64,000 bases of DNA, from contig NZ_OCNE01000003.1 of the NCBI RefSeq assembly GCF_900230195.1, forward strand, positions 372,001 to 436,000, in the 5' to 3' direction. This stretch comes from Streptomyces zhaozhouensis. GTDB lineage: Bacteria; Actinomycetota; Actinomycetes; Streptomycetales; Streptomycetaceae. Both the position numbers and the translations under genes were made by a program. Shown here piece by piece: positions 51,848-62,723 of the stretch (within the stretch, counting starts at the first letter, position 1; each line of letters starts with the position of its first letter). The notes below the pieces were generated by a model. That model ran no database searches. It saw nothing but the letters and a program-made list of their open reading frames with translations, and was not told the DNA's origin.

Positions 51848-52051
51848 ATGGCTTCAGGCACCGTCAAGTGGTTCAACGCCGAAAAGGGCTTCGGCTTCAT
51901 CGAGCAGGAGGGTGGCGGCGCCGACGTGTTCGCCCACTACTCCAACATCTCGGGCTCCGGCTTCCGTGAGCTGCACGAGGGCCAGAAGGTGACCTTCGAC
52001 GTGACCCAGGGCCAGAAGGGCCCGCAGGCGGAGAACATCGTTCCCGCCTGA
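51848..52051 (+). CDS. cold-shock protein, CspA family
   Basis: 67 aa; GAAGGAG precedes the ATG. A single S1-like beta barrel with RNP1 KGFGFIEQ and RNP2 DVFAHYSNI. It binds single-stranded RNA/DNA and acts as an RNA chaperone. Normal length. Its 5' leader contains a T-run hairpin that may control expression, and a strong terminator follows. Confidence 0.97.
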   Translation: MASGTVKWFNAEKGFGFIEQEGGGADVFAHYSNISGSGFRELHEGQKVTFDVTQGQKGPQAENIVPA

Positions 52052-52071
52052 TCGCGCCCCACGGCGTGCCA

Positions 52072-52105
52072 GGGCCCCGTCCCCGTTTCCACGGGGGCGG
52101 GGCCC
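52072..52105. terminator. bidirectional terminator between csp and pentapeptide genes
   Basis: GGGCCCCGTCCCCG pairs with CGGGGGCGGGGCCC around TTTCCA; TTCGCTTT follows. Confidence 0.85.
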
Positions 52106-52133
52106 TTCGCTTTCCCGCGTTCCGGCGCCCCGG

Positions 52134-52976
52134 CTAGCCGGCCCAGTGCGCCGGCCGGGTCAGTCCCTCGGGAACGGTGGTCGCGCCGTCGCCGCGCGCC
52201 GCGTTCAGCTGGGCCTGGGTGACGAAGAGCGCGCCGTCGAGACGGGCTCCGCGCAGGTCGGCGGCGCGCAGGTCGGCCCCGATCAGATCCGCCCCGCGCA
52301 GGTCGGCCCCACCGAGCTCGGCCGCGAGCAGCAGCGCGCCCCGCAGATTGGCGCCGCGCAGGTCCGCCCGGCGCAGCCGGGCGCCGACCAGGTCGGCGCC
52401 CCTGCGGTAGCGGCGCGCGGCCGGCAGCCCGGCCCTGGCGCGCTCGCTCACCGCGAGCAGCAGCGCGTTGACCCCGTCGCGGTGCGCCGGCACGTCCAGC
52501 GCCAGCAGCTCGTCCGCGTCGGCGTCGACCAGCCGCTCGGTCTCGGCCAGCGCCGGGTCGAGGCGGTCGGCGAACGGGGCGGCGGCGGGCAGCGAACGGG
52601 CCACCGTCAGGTACCACAGCAGCTCGTGGAGCTGGCGCTGCACCGGGAAGACGGCGAACATCCGGCGGGCCAGCTCCGGGTCCCCGCGCCAGTCCCGGCC
52701 GCCGAAGGTGACCTGGGAGACCCGCTGACCGGCGCCGAAGCAGTCGAAGACCGCGCAGCCCGCGTAGCCGGACTCCCGCAGCCGCGCGTGGATGCCGCAG
52801 CCGGAGTCGGCGCCCAGGTGGCCGCACGGGGTGCCGGCCGGCTTGCTCCGCGCGAAGTCCGCCGAGGCGGCGAACGGCAGCGCCACACAGCACAGGCCGT
52901 GGCAGTCGGCGCAGTCGCCGACCAGCGCCAGCCGCCGCCGCGCACCCGCCGTCACCGGCACCGTCCCGTCCGCCAC
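52134..52976 (-). CDS. pentapeptide-repeat protein with N-terminal cysteine cluster
   Basis: 280 aa. Residues 20-82 hold eight cysteines (C22, C25, C29, C30, C51, C60, C74, C79) in a YkgJ-like metal-chelating pattern ([32 protein letters not shown]). Residues about 190-255 are A(D/N)LRG pentapeptide repeats ([20 protein letters not shown]), a right-handed quadrilateral helix. Some pentapeptide proteins mimic DNA and protect gyrase, but here the repeat count is small. The zinc or iron cluster plus repeat fusion has an unknown role. It stands alone between two terminators. Confidence 0.88.
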   Translation of the reverse strand: MADGTVPVTAGARRRLALVGDCADCHGLCCVALPFAASADFARSKPAGTPCGHLGADSGCGIHARLRESGYAGCAVFDCFGAGQRVSQVTFGGRDWRGDPELARRMFAVFPVQRQLHELLWYLTVARSLPAAAPFADRLDPALAETERLVDADADELLALDVPAHRDGVNALLLAVSERARAGLPAARRYRRGADLVGARLRRADLRGANLRGALLLAAELGGADLRGADLIGADLRAADLRGARLDGALFVTQAQLNAARGDGATTVPEGLTRPAHWAG

Positions 52977-53034
52977 CGCGGTACCCCCGTCGTTCTCGTC
53001 CCGCGGGGCCCGTCGGCCCCGCGCGCCCCATTGT

Positions 53035-53066
53035 CCCCCCGGCCGGGGTCAGGGCCGGCCGGGGGG
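53035..53066 (-). terminator. terminator of the PhyH gene
   Basis: CCCCCCGGCC and GGCCGGGGGG form a 10-bp stem 25 bp past the stop at 53091. Confidence 0.75.
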
Positions 53067-53090
53067 CGTGCGGGGTCGGACACGCGCCGA

Positions 53091-53951
53091 TCAGTGCGGC
53101 GCGCGCCCGCCGTCGTCGAACTCCGTCCCACAGGGGCCGGCGCCCACGCTCTCCGGCAGCCGCACCCGGTCTCCGCTCATCGCCATGGTCGGGTACCAGG
53201 TCCCGATCCGCTCCGTGGAACGCCCCACGTAGTGGCAGATGAACGAGCGGCGGAAGCGGTCGGCCGTGCGGTTGGGTTGCGAGCCGTGGACCAGGCTGCC
53301 GTTGAAGAACAGCACGTCGCCCGGCTCCATGTCGACCGGCACCGCGGCCAGTCCGGGCGGCGGGGGAACGTACTCCCGCACGAAGGAGAGCGTCGGGTCG
53401 GCCTCTTCCGGACAGAAGATGTCCATCTCGTGAGTGCCAGGGACCACTTCCAGCCCGCCGTTGTCGCGGTCGATCAGGTCGCAGGCCACCCAGGCCGCCA
53501 CGCAGGTGCCGGGCTCGACCCGCAGATAGAAGTTGTCCTGGTGCAACGCCTGTCCCCTGGCGCCGGGCGGCTTGTAGTAGAACATGCTCTGCGCCGCCAG
53601 CGGCTCCTCCCCCAGCAGCCCCTCCAGCACCACGCGCAGCCTGGCGTCCAGCAGCCAGCGCAGCGCCAGCTGGCTGATCTGGTGCGGGTGCATCACCCGG
53701 GGCAGCCGCGCCAGCGGGTCCTCGGGCGCGCCGGGGGCCGGCTCCCTCGGCTCGAAGTGTCCCGGCACCGGGCCGCCCTCGCCGATCGCCGTGAACTCGG
53801 CCCGCAGCTCCTCGATCTCCTCCCGCGCGAAGAGCCCGCGCAGCACCAGGAACCCCTGGTCCCTGAAGCGCCTCCGCTCCGCCTCCGGCAGGGTTCCCTC
53901 TGTCTCCTCGACCGCCCCGCCGACCGTTCGGCGGGTCTCCGCTGTAGTCAT
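53091..53951 (-). CDS. phytanoyl-CoA dioxygenase (PhyH) family protein
   Basis: 286 aa; GGGAG precedes the ATG. Fe(II)/2-oxoglutarate oxygenase fold: the HxD pair is in QALHQDNFYLRV, the distal His in NGSLVHGSQPN, and an Arg for 2-oxoglutarate in TADRFRRSFICHYV. The substrate is unknown; close family members oxidise lipids, ectoine or natural products. It is divergent from an AraC regulator with a gap of about 180 bp, which probably controls it. Confidence 0.93.
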   Translation of the reverse strand: MTTAETRRTVGGAVEETEGTLPEAERRRFRDQGFLVLRGLFAREEIEELRAEFTAIGEGGPVPGHFEPREPAPGAPEDPLARLPRVMHPHQISQLALRWLLDARLRVVLEGLLGEEPLAAQSMFYYKPPGARGQALHQDNFYLRVEPGTCVAAWVACDLIDRDNGGLEVVPGTHEMDIFCPEEADPTLSFVREYVPPPPGLAAVPVDMEPGDVLFFNGSLVHGSQPNRTADRFRRSFICHYVGRSTERIGTWYPTMAMSGDRVRLPESVGAGPCGTEFDDGGRAPH

Positions 53952-54138
53952 CTCATCGCTCCCGATGGTGCCGTCGTCGGCTTCTTCGGTTGTCCCGGAC
54001 GGGGGTGGCGTGTGCCGGGGATGTCTGTTTGGCTCGCACCTCGACGCGGGGCGCGGTGCCCCGCGACCTGTTCGCCTCGACCGTTCGCCCCGTTGTCCGT
54101 TCCGACGCTAGGCGCGCTCGGCGGCCTGGAGGATGCCC

Positions 54139-56201
<2,063 letters not shown>

Positions 56202-56219
56202 GCGCGGCCGGAAACGGGC

Positions 56220-56263
56220 GGTGGCCCGCGTCCTCGTTCTCACGAACGGGGACGCGGGCCACC
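56220..56263. terminator. terminator between asd and chaplin genes
   Basis: GGTGGCCCGCGTCC and GGACGCGGGCCACC form a perfect 14-bp stem, with a second small stem CGTTC-TCAC-GAACG inside the loop, followed by TTCGT. Serves both convergent genes. Confidence 0.85.
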
Positions 56264-56294
56264 TTCGTCACGTCGGTACGGCGGGTGCGTCGGG

Positions 56295-56618
56295 TCAGGC
56301 GTTGACGCAGATGTTGCCGCTGGCCGGGTTGAGCAGGCCGATGATGTTGATCGAGTTCCCGCAGACGTTCACGGGGATGTGGATCGGGACCTGGATGTTG
56401 TTGCCGGACAGCACGCCGGGCGAACCAGCGGCGAAGCCGATGGCACCGGCACCGCTGTGGTGCCCGCCCTTGCCGTGCTTGTCACCCTTGTCGTGCTTGT
56501 CGCCGTGGTCGGAGACCGTGCGGGGCGAGTGCTGCTCGGTGGCGGAGGCGGCCGAGCCGGCGCCGAGAACGACGGTGCAGGCAACGGCCGTCACGGCCGC
56601 AGCGGTGCGAAGACGCAT
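56295..56618 (-). CDS. chaplin (short type)
   Basis: 107 aa; GAGGGG precedes the ATG. A signal peptide ends near SASA. Residues about 58-107 are one chaplin domain: GFAAGSPGVLSGNNIQVPIH, IPVNVCGNSINIIGLLNPAS, GNICVNA, with the two cysteines of ChpF-H-type proteins. An unusual Asp/His/Lys/Gly-rich insertion (HGDKHDKGDKHGKGGHHSG) separates signal and domain. Chaplins form amyloid fibrils that lower surface tension and coat aerial hyphae. Short chaplins lack the sorting signal and are held through the long ones. Confidence 0.96.
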   Translation of the reverse strand: MRLRTAAAVTAVACTVVLGAGSAASATEQHSPRTVSDHGDKHDKGDKHGKGGHHSGAGAIGFAAGSPGVLSGNNIQVPIHIPVNVCGNSINIIGLLNPASGNICVNA

Positions 56619-56731
56619 GGGGTTACCCCTCGTGAGGAAGAACTGAACGGGAAGATCTCACCGCGCGCCCGGCCGCCGACCTGGGCATTACTCCACTCGG
56701 AGGCGTGTCGTCCACCGCCGCGCGACGCCCC

Positions 56732-57910
56732 TCAGCAGTTGCAGTCGCAGCAGCAGCCGTCGCAGTCGCAGCACCGGCAGCAGTCGCAGCAGTCGCCGCA
56801 CTTGTGGCACCAGCCCTCGCGGCGCCGGCCGCGCCACGGCTCGCGGTACTCCGAGCGGCAGCACACCTGGCAGGTGCAGAACAGCCCGGTCCACACCGCG
56901 CAGCCGGCCAGCCGGCCGCGGATCAGCGGCGGCTTCCCCGTCGGGGGCGGCGGCGGGCCGAAGCCGCCGCCGGGGCCCGGAGCCCCCGGGCCGGGCGCGT
57001 GGGGGCCGGGCGCGTGGGAGCCCTGAGGACGAGGCCCCCCGGGATGGGAGCACGTCGTCCCGAAGCCGCGGTCCACCGCCCGCTCCAGCTCGTGCACCAG
57101 CAGCGCGTGCGCCAGCCTGCCGTCGTCGAACTCGCAGTCGTCCAGGGCCAGTCGCACCCCCCTTACCGCGTCGTCGCAGAGCCGGCGGACCTCGGCGGCG
57201 GGGGTGGCGGTCACGTCGATCGGGTTCCACAGGCCGGCGGCCCGGTCGGCCGCCAGGTCCTCGACGGCGTCCAGCAGGTGGGCGAGCCGGCCGAAGAGCC
57301 GGCCGGCCTCGGCCAGCGGCGCCGCGTTCTCCGGACGCCCGGCGAGACGCGCGGTGTGGGCGAAGACGGCGGAGGTGGCGGTCTCCGTGGGCTCGGTGAC
57401 GGCGAGCAGGGGACTGCCGAGCGCGGTGCGTTCCTCGATCGCCTGCTGCCGCCGCACGGCCTCGACCAGCACACCGGTGTCGAAGCCGACGCCGGCGCCG
57501 CCCCTGGCACCGGCCGCGTCCCAGCTCCCGGCGACCCGGGTGGCCGCCGCGGCGAGCGGCCGGCGGCGGAACGCGCCGTCGCCGTCCGCCACATGGTCCC
57601 TGATCTTGGCCGAGGCCAGCACCAGGGAGACGGCGGCGGCCAGTTGGGCGCCGGCCCCCTCGGCGACCGTGGCGGTGCGCATTCCGCGCAGCGGGCACGG
57701 CCCCGCGGTGCGCCGCCCGCCGGGGCGCGGCGCGGGCAGCTGGGCGTCGTGCAGCACGGAGACCAGCAGCCCGTCGTAGTTGGTGGCGACCCTGGCCGCC
57801 TGGCCGTGCGTCCCGCGCAGCGCGAGGCAGAGGCCGCACAGATGGGCCGTCCACTCCTCGCGCAGCCCCCGGGACAAGCGGTGCTGACAGGGCCTGATGA
57901 TGCCGAACAC
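56732..57910 (-). CDS. DUF5685 family protein with extreme cysteine-rich C-terminus
   Basis: 392 aa from GTG 57910 (VFGIIRPCQHRLSRGLREEW) after GGGGAG. An N-terminal helical domain carries CQHRL and HLCGLCLALRGTHGQ, so cysteines cluster there too. The body (about 60-300) is all-helical. A Gly/Pro stretch (about 320-345) precedes a C-terminal tail in which 14 of the last 25 residues are Cys, mostly as CC and CDC words. This could bind zinc, copper or an iron-sulfur cluster like a metallothionein. It is 113 bp upstream of the chaplin gene on the same strand. Function unknown. Confidence 0.85.
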   Translation of the reverse strand: MFGIIRPCQHRLSRGLREEWTAHLCGLCLALRGTHGQAARVATNYDGLLVSVLHDAQLPAPRPGGRRTAGPCPLRGMRTATVAEGAGAQLAAAVSLVLASAKIRDHVADGDGAFRRRPLAAAATRVAGSWDAAGARGGAGVGFDTGVLVEAVRRQQAIEERTALGSPLLAVTEPTETATSAVFAHTARLAGRPENAAPLAEAGRLFGRLAHLLDAVEDLAADRAAGLWNPIDVTATPAAEVRRLCDDAVRGVRLALDDCEFDDGRLAHALLVHELERAVDRGFGTTCSHPGGPRPQGSHAPGPHAPGPGAPGPGGGFGPPPPPTGKPPLIRGRLAGCAVWTGLFCTCQVCCRSEYREPWRGRRREGWCHKCGDCCDCCRCCDCDGCCCDCNC

Positions 57911-57971
57911 GTGCGCTCCCCGAACCCGTGGGGCACACCGGCCCCGCCCATCCCACACTTCCAGGACGCAC

Positions 57972-58003
57972 GGACCCCCGGCCGCGGTTGCGGCCGGGGG
58001 TCC
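57972..58003 (-). terminator. terminator of the first streptogrisin-type protease gene
   Basis: GGACCCCCGGCCGC and GCGGCCGGGGGTCC form a perfect 14-bp stem with the loop GGTT, 64 bp past the stop at 58067. Confidence 0.85.
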
Positions 58004-58066
58004 GGGTGGAGAGATCGCGCTCACCCTGGCCGGGCCGCCACGGGGACGGCCAGGCCAGGGGTGCCG

Positions 58067-59140
58067 TTACGGAAGCTGCGAGCCGGTGGCGGCCAGGGCG
58101 TCCGTGACGGGGTAGAAGAAGGTCTGGCCACCGGAGGAGCAGTTGCCGCTGCCACCGGAGGTCAGGCCGACCGCGTCGCTGCCGGAGAACAGCGCGCCGC
58201 CCGAGTCGCCGGGCTCGGCGCAGACGTCGGTCTCGATGGTGCCGTAGACCGTGCCCTGCGGGTAGCTGACGGCGACGTCGGTACCGGTCACCGAGCCGCC
58301 GTGCAGACCGGTGGTGCTGCCGGAGCGCTCCACCGACTGGCCGACGACGGCCTCGGCCGCACCGCTGATGGACTGGGTGCTGCCGTCGTAGCGGTTGACC
58401 TCGCTGGCGCCGCTGCCGCTGCTGTACTCGACGAGCGCGTAGTCGGCGCCCGGGAACTCGCCGGCGGTCATGGTGCCGATCGGCGAACCGCCGGAGGTGT
58501 CGGACCAGCTGCTGCCGACGCTGCCGCAGTGACCGGCGGTGAGGAACGCCGCACCACCGTTCACGTTGAAGCCGGCCGAGCAGCGCGCGCCCGAGCTGTA
58601 GATGGCGTCACCACCGGCGACGAAGGGCTGGAACTCGCCGTTCACCGACTCCAGGGTGGCCAGGTCGCCCAGCTCGCTGACACCCGCCTGGATGTCGGCC
58701 AGGTCGGCCTCGGACACGGTGCTGTCCACCTTGACCTTGACCGCGTTGCTCACGGGGTCCACGGACCACGAGGTGCCCGGCACGGCGAACGTGTCGACCT
58801 CGGTCATGACCTCGTTGAGGGTCTCCTGGCTGTTCTCGACGATCCGGGCCTCGGCGCCGGACTCCTCGACGAGGGCCGCCGCGCTCTCGTCCAGGACGTT
58901 GACCACGAGGGTCTGGGAGTCGGATTCGTAGTAGGTGCCGGCGGCGGCGGTGTCGCCCAGCTCCTCGACCAGGGTGGTCGCGAGCGTTCCGGCCTCGGCC
59001 GAGGTCAGCACGCTCGGGGTCGCGGCTTCGTCCGCCGGGCTGGCGCTCGCTTGAGCGACGGCGAAGGAGCCGACGAAGAGGGCTGCCACACCGGTGGCGG
59101 CAACCGTGATGCGCCGGGCTGACGTGCGTCGATGAGTCAC
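58067..59140 (-). CDS. streptogrisin-type serine protease (S1E) with propeptide
   Basis: 357 aa from GTG 59140, with AGGAGG upstream. Signal peptide to about residue 34; the propeptide (about 35-175) has the alpha-lytic-protease pro domain that folds the enzyme. The mature chain starts near residue 176 (GDAIYSSGARCSAGFN). Triad His204 (LTAGHC), Asp233 (GADYALVEY) and Ser313 (GDSGGALF). Cys187/Cys205 and the CAEPG/NCSSGG cysteines form the expected disulfides. A chymotrypsin-like extracellular protease, close to SGPC/SGPD or alpha-lytic types. Confidence 0.95.
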   Translation of the reverse strand: MTHRRTSARRITVAATGVAALFVGSFAVAQASASPADEAATPSVLTSAEAGTLATTLVEELGDTAAAGTYYESDSQTLVVNVLDESAAALVEESGAEARIVENSQETLNEVMTEVDTFAVPGTSWSVDPVSNAVKVKVDSTVSEADLADIQAGVSELGDLATLESVNGEFQPFVAGGDAIYSSGARCSAGFNVNGGAAFLTAGHCGSVGSSWSDTSGGSPIGTMTAGEFPGADYALVEYSSGSGASEVNRYDGSTQSISGAAEAVVGQSVERSGSTTGLHGGSVTGTDVAVSYPQGTVYGTIETDVCAEPGDSGGALFSGSDAVGLTSGGSGNCSSGGQTFFYPVTDALAATGSQLP

Positions 59141-59540
59141 GCTTTTTTCCTCCTGTGGGGGTTGGAGCTTTCGCTCCGGAGTAGCAAGGACCCGGCCAGA
59201 CCCTGATGCTGGTCCGCCACGTCCATGCCAAGCGGTACCGGCGAGTATTCCCATGAGCCCCTGGGTCACACAAGAACAAGTTCTTGCCCCGACCAGATCA
59301 TCACACTGGTGCGCGTTACGCGCATAAACCGCCCGGAACACTCCGGATTTCCCCCTCAATAGGTGCACAGTTGGGGCGACCAAGGGGGTCCACACCGGCG
59401 TGCAGGGGCGCACGGTCCGTCACATGCGCTGGTCTGGACCTGGCTTGAAATCGCTTCTCGGGCCGGTCACGGCTCTCCCCGTGGCCACCATGGAGCGAAC
59501 ACGCCTCACAGAGGCGTTCACACGCGCCCCCCGAACGCAC
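59141..59540. other. intergenic region upstream of the first streptogrisin-type gene
   Basis: About 400 bp without a supportable gene. It holds the ribosome site and promoter of the minus-strand protease, with AT-richer stretches near 59265-59300 and 59320-59360. Confidence 0.5.
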
Positions 59541-59574
59541 CACTGCCCCCACCCGGGTGAGGGCGGGGGCAGTG
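59541..59574 (-). terminator. terminator of the second streptogrisin-type gene
   Basis: CACTGCCCCC and GGGGGCAGTG form a 10-bp stem 56 bp past the stop at 59630. Confidence 0.75.
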
Positions 59575-59629
59575 GCCGGAGCTCGCCCCCGTCGCGTGTC
59601 GACGCGGCGGGCGCGCGGGCGCGCGGGGC

Positions 59630-60547
59630 CTAGAGGATGCTGGCCCCGTAGTCGTTCAGCGCCTCGACGACCGGCTGGAAGTAGGTCGTGCCGCCGACGG
59701 AGCAGTTGCCGTTGCCGCCGGAGGTGAGGCCGATGGCGGTGTTGCCGGAGAAGAGCGGGCCGCCGCTGTCGCCGGGCTCGGCGCAGACGTTGGTCCGGAT
59801 GAGACCGGAGACGATGTCACCGCCGCCGTAGTTGACCGTGGCGTTGAGCCCGGTCACCGAGCCGCCGCTGACGCCGGTGGTGCTGCCGGAGCGGGTCACC
59901 GAGAGGCCGACGGTCGCGTTGGCCGCGCCGGTGATGTCCCGGGTGGTGCCGTTGTACAGGTTGACCACGCCGGGGCGCGGGACCGAGGAGTTGTCGTAAC
60001 GCACCAGGCCGTAGTCGTCGCCGGGGAAGCTGGCGTCGATGCTCGGGCCGATGTAGGTGCCGAGGCCGGAGTTGGCGTACCAGCCCGGCAGACCCTCCGT
60101 GCAGTGGCCGGCCGTCAGGAAGTAGGCCGACCCGCCGATGCTGACGTTGAAGCCGGCGGAGCAGCGCCAGCCCGCGGACGCGTAGATGGCGTCCCCGCCC
60201 GCGATCAGACGCGTGATCTCCCCCTCGGTGCGCTCGATCGTGAGGGCACCGGCGAGGTCTCCCGCCTGCTCGGTGATCTCCCGGATCTCCGCGTCGGTGA
60301 CGGTCTCGTCGACCGTGACCTCCAGGGTGTTGGTCTCCTCGTCCACCAGCCAGGCGGTGCCGGCGATGTCGGCGGCGAGCACCGCGTCGCCGGCGGTGGA
60401 GAGCTCCGACGCGGAGAAGGTCCGGACCTCCTCCGCCTGCGCCGTGCCCGGCAGGGCGAAGGCGGCGGCGGCGAGAAGGCCGGTCCCGGCGGCGATCAGC
60501 CCCAGGCGGGAGCCGCGTCTGTGAGGGTTGGTGCGCTTCAAACTCAC
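59630..60547 (-). CDS. second streptogrisin-type serine protease (SGPA/SGPB-like)
   Basis: 305 aa from GTG 60547 with GGAGGAAG upstream. The signal peptide ends AQA; the propeptide (about 40-115) is shorter than in the neighbour, as in SGPA and SGPB. The mature chain begins near [20 protein letters not shown]. Triad His148 (LTAGHCTEG), Asp178 (GDDYGLVRY) and Ser261 (GDSGGPLF). Its 3' end faces a terminator. The two proteases are about 50% similar by eye and probably arose by duplication. Confidence 0.95.
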   Translation of the reverse strand: MSLKRTNPHRRGSRLGLIAAGTGLLAAAAFALPGTAQAEEVRTFSASELSTAGDAVLAADIAGTAWLVDEETNTLEVTVDETVTDAEIREITEQAGDLAGALTIERTEGEITRLIAGGDAIYASAGWRCSAGFNVSIGGSAYFLTAGHCTEGLPGWYANSGLGTYIGPSIDASFPGDDYGLVRYDNSSVPRPGVVNLYNGTTRDITGAANATVGLSVTRSGSTTGVSGGSVTGLNATVNYGGGDIVSGLIRTNVCAEPGDSGGPLFSGNTAIGLTSGGNGNCSVGGTTYFQPVVEALNDYGASIL

Positions 60548-60908
60548 GTGCTTCCTCCAGTCAAGGAATGGGTGACCCTGTGGGTGTCGGGTCGTGAGGC
60601 GTGGTCGGGATCACGCAAAGGTCATGACCCTGACAAGCGCTGGGTGAATCTTCTTCACAGGAACCGCCGTTGTCGAGAACACCTTTCGGCCACGCCGTCC
60701 GGTACCCTCACCCGTTTGGCGGGCCGAACGGAACTCACTCCCCGTCAGCATCCGCACACGACAGATTCGCTGATGGGACGGTACGCCGAATGCACCAGAA
60801 CCGTCACGAAACTCATAACAGCCAGGTATCCACATGGCACCACAAGCGCATCATGGACGACCATAGACGGGCGGACGGGTAGAGGCCGCGTCAGGAGAGG
60901 AGGCGACC
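60548..60908. other. divergent promoter region between protease and sepF
   Basis: 361 bp; contains both ribosome sites and AT-richer promoter-like sequence near 60640-60660 and 60810-60880. No gene seen. Confidence 0.5.
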
Positions 60909-61349
60909 ATGGGATCGGTACGGAAGGCCAGCGCCTGGCTGGGCCTCGTCGACGACAGCGAGATGCGCTACTACGACGACGAGTACGCCGAGGGCCCGGA
61001 GCCCGGGGACAGCCAGGCCCCCTGGACCACCGACCCGAGGCTGCGGGTCGCGGCCGAGGCGGCCGAGGAGGAGGGCAGCCGGATCGCGATGGTCACCCCG
61101 GAGAACTTCAGGGACGCCCGCCGCATCGGCGAGCTGTTCCGCGACGGCGTGCCCGTGGTGATCAACCTGACTCTCCTGGAGACCGCCGACGCCAAGCGCG
61201 TGGTCGACTTCGCGGCCGGGCTCAACTTCGGTCTGCGCGGGGACATCAAGCGGGTCGCCCACCGCGTCTTCCTGCTCACCCCCGCGACCTACCAGGTGGT
61301 CGCCGAGACGCCCCGGCACGACGACGACGGCTTCTTCAACCAGAGCTGA
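60909..61349 (+). CDS. sepF: SepF cell-division protein (stand-alone paralogue)
   Basis: 146 aa; GGAGAGGAGG precedes the ATG. An N-terminal amphipathic helix for membrane binding ([15 protein letters not shown]) and an acidic linker precede the SepF domain at about 57-140 ([54 protein letters not shown]). SepF tethers FtsZ to the membrane. It is not beside ftsZ here, so it is probably one of the extra Streptomyces SepF-like proteins rather than the dcw-cluster SepF. A terminator follows. Confidence 0.95.
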   Translation: MGSVRKASAWLGLVDDSEMRYYDDEYAEGPEPGDSQAPWTTDPRLRVAAEAAEEEGSRIAMVTPENFRDARRIGELFRDGVPVVINLTLLETADAKRVVDFAAGLNFGLRGDIKRVAHRVFLLTPATYQVVAETPRHDDDGFFNQS

Positions 61350-61357
61350 CGGCGGAG

Positions 61358-61388
61358 GAGGGGCGCCGCCCGGCAGGCGGCGCCCCTC
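61358..61388. terminator. terminator between sepF and acyl-CoA dehydrogenase genes
   Basis: GAGGGGCGCCGCC and GGCGGCGCCCCTC form a perfect 13-bp stem with a 5-nt loop, between convergent genes. Confidence 0.85.
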
Positions 61389-61411
61389 CGGCGGGACGTC
61401 CGGCGGCGCCC

Positions 61412-62608
61412 TCAGCCCCGGAAGGCGTCCAGCCCGGTCAGCGCCTTGCCGAGCACCAGCTGGTGCATCTCGCTGGTGCCCTCGTAGGTGAGCACCGACT
61501 CCAGGTTCGCCATGTGCCGCATCACGGGGTACGCGTACGAGATCCCGTTGGCGCCCAGGATCGTCCTGGCCGTCCGGCAGATCGTCAGCGCCTCCCGCAC
61601 GTTGTTCAGCTTGCCGAAGCTCACCTGCTCGGGCAGCAGCGTCCCGGCGTCCATCCGCCGCCCCAGGTGGAGCGCGAGCAGCAGCCCCTTGTGCAGTTCG
61701 AGCGCCATGTCGGCGAGCTTCGCCTGGGTCAGCTGGAAGCCTCCCAGCGGCCTGCCGAACTGCTCCCGCGTGGTGGCGTACTCCAGCGCCGCCGCCAGGC
61801 AGCTGCGGGCCGCGCCCAGCGCCCCCCAGACGATGCCGTAACGGGCGTGCGCCAGACAGCTCAACGGCCCGCGCAGCCCGCGCGCGCCCGGCAGCACCGC
61901 GTCGGCCGGCAGCCGCACCCCGTCCAGCGTCAGCTCGCTGGTGACGGAGGCGCGCAGGGACCCCTTGTGGGGGATGTCCCGCGCCGCGAACCCCGGGATC
62001 CCCGCCTCCACCACGAAGCCCCGCACGCCGTCCTCGGTCCTGGCCCACACGACGGCGGCGTCGGCCAGCGAACCGTTGGTGATCCACATCTTGCGGCCCG
62101 TCAACACCCAGCCGTCGCCGTCCCGTTCGGCACGGGTGCGCATCCCCGCCGGGTCGGAGCCGTGGTCCGGTTCGGTCAGCGCGAAGCAGCCGATCCGCTC
62201 GCCCGCCGCCATGCCGGGCAGCCACCGTTCCCGCTGCTCCTCCGAGCCGAAGCGGTGGATCGCGTACATCGCGAGCGAGCCCTGCACCGAGACCAGCGAA
62301 CGGATACCGGAGTCCGCCGCCTCCAGCTCCAGGCAGACCAGGCCGTACTGGACGGCCGACGCCCCGGCGCAGCCGTAGCCCCGCAGCGACATGCCCAGCG
62401 CGCCCAGTCCGCCCAGCTCACGCGCCAGCCCCCGGGGGTCGTCCACGGCGCCGCGCTCGTACCAGCCGGCGACGTGCGGCAGCACCCGCTCGGCCGCCCA
62501 ACGGCGCACGGTGTCACGCACCGCGCGGTCCTCGGGCGACAACAGGTCGTCCACGCCGAGCGGGTCGGCGGGGTCGAAGACGGGGCGGCTCGCGGGGGCT
62601 TCTGGCAT
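61412..62608 (-). CDS. acyl-CoA dehydrogenase, glutaryl-CoA dehydrogenase-like
   Basis: 398 aa from the ATG of MPEAPASRPVFDPADPLGVD. FAD-binding CFALTEPDHGSDPAGMRTRA and WVLTGRKMWITNGSLADAAV, FAD/tetramer region EQFGRPLGGFQLTQAKLADM, catalytic Glu in VLTYEGTSEMHQLVLGKALT. The sequence is closest in pattern to GcdH, which oxidises and decarboxylates glutaryl-CoA to crotonyl-CoA in lysine and tryptophan breakdown. That substrate is inferred, and no partner ETF genes are adjacent. Confidence 0.93.
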   Translation of the reverse strand: MPEAPASRPVFDPADPLGVDDLLSPEDRAVRDTVRRWAAERVLPHVAGWYERGAVDDPRGLARELGGLGALGMSLRGYGCAGASAVQYGLVCLELEAADSGIRSLVSVQGSLAMYAIHRFGSEEQRERWLPGMAAGERIGCFALTEPDHGSDPAGMRTRAERDGDGWVLTGRKMWITNGSLADAAVVWARTEDGVRGFVVEAGIPGFAARDIPHKGSLRASVTSELTLDGVRLPADAVLPGARGLRGPLSCLAHARYGIVWGALGAARSCLAAALEYATTREQFGRPLGGFQLTQAKLADMALELHKGLLLALHLGRRMDAGTLLPEQVSFGKLNNVREALTICRTARTILGANGISYAYPVMRHMANLESVLTYEGTSEMHQLVLGKALTGLDAFRG

Positions 62609-62723
62609 GACGGGCGGCCTCTCACACGGCGGGTTCTGGCGGGCGCGGCCGACGTTACCGCCGGCGCCGCCCCCCGACCCTGCCGGGGCGGTCACGGAAG
62701 TGGTCGGCGCGGCACGGCGAGGG

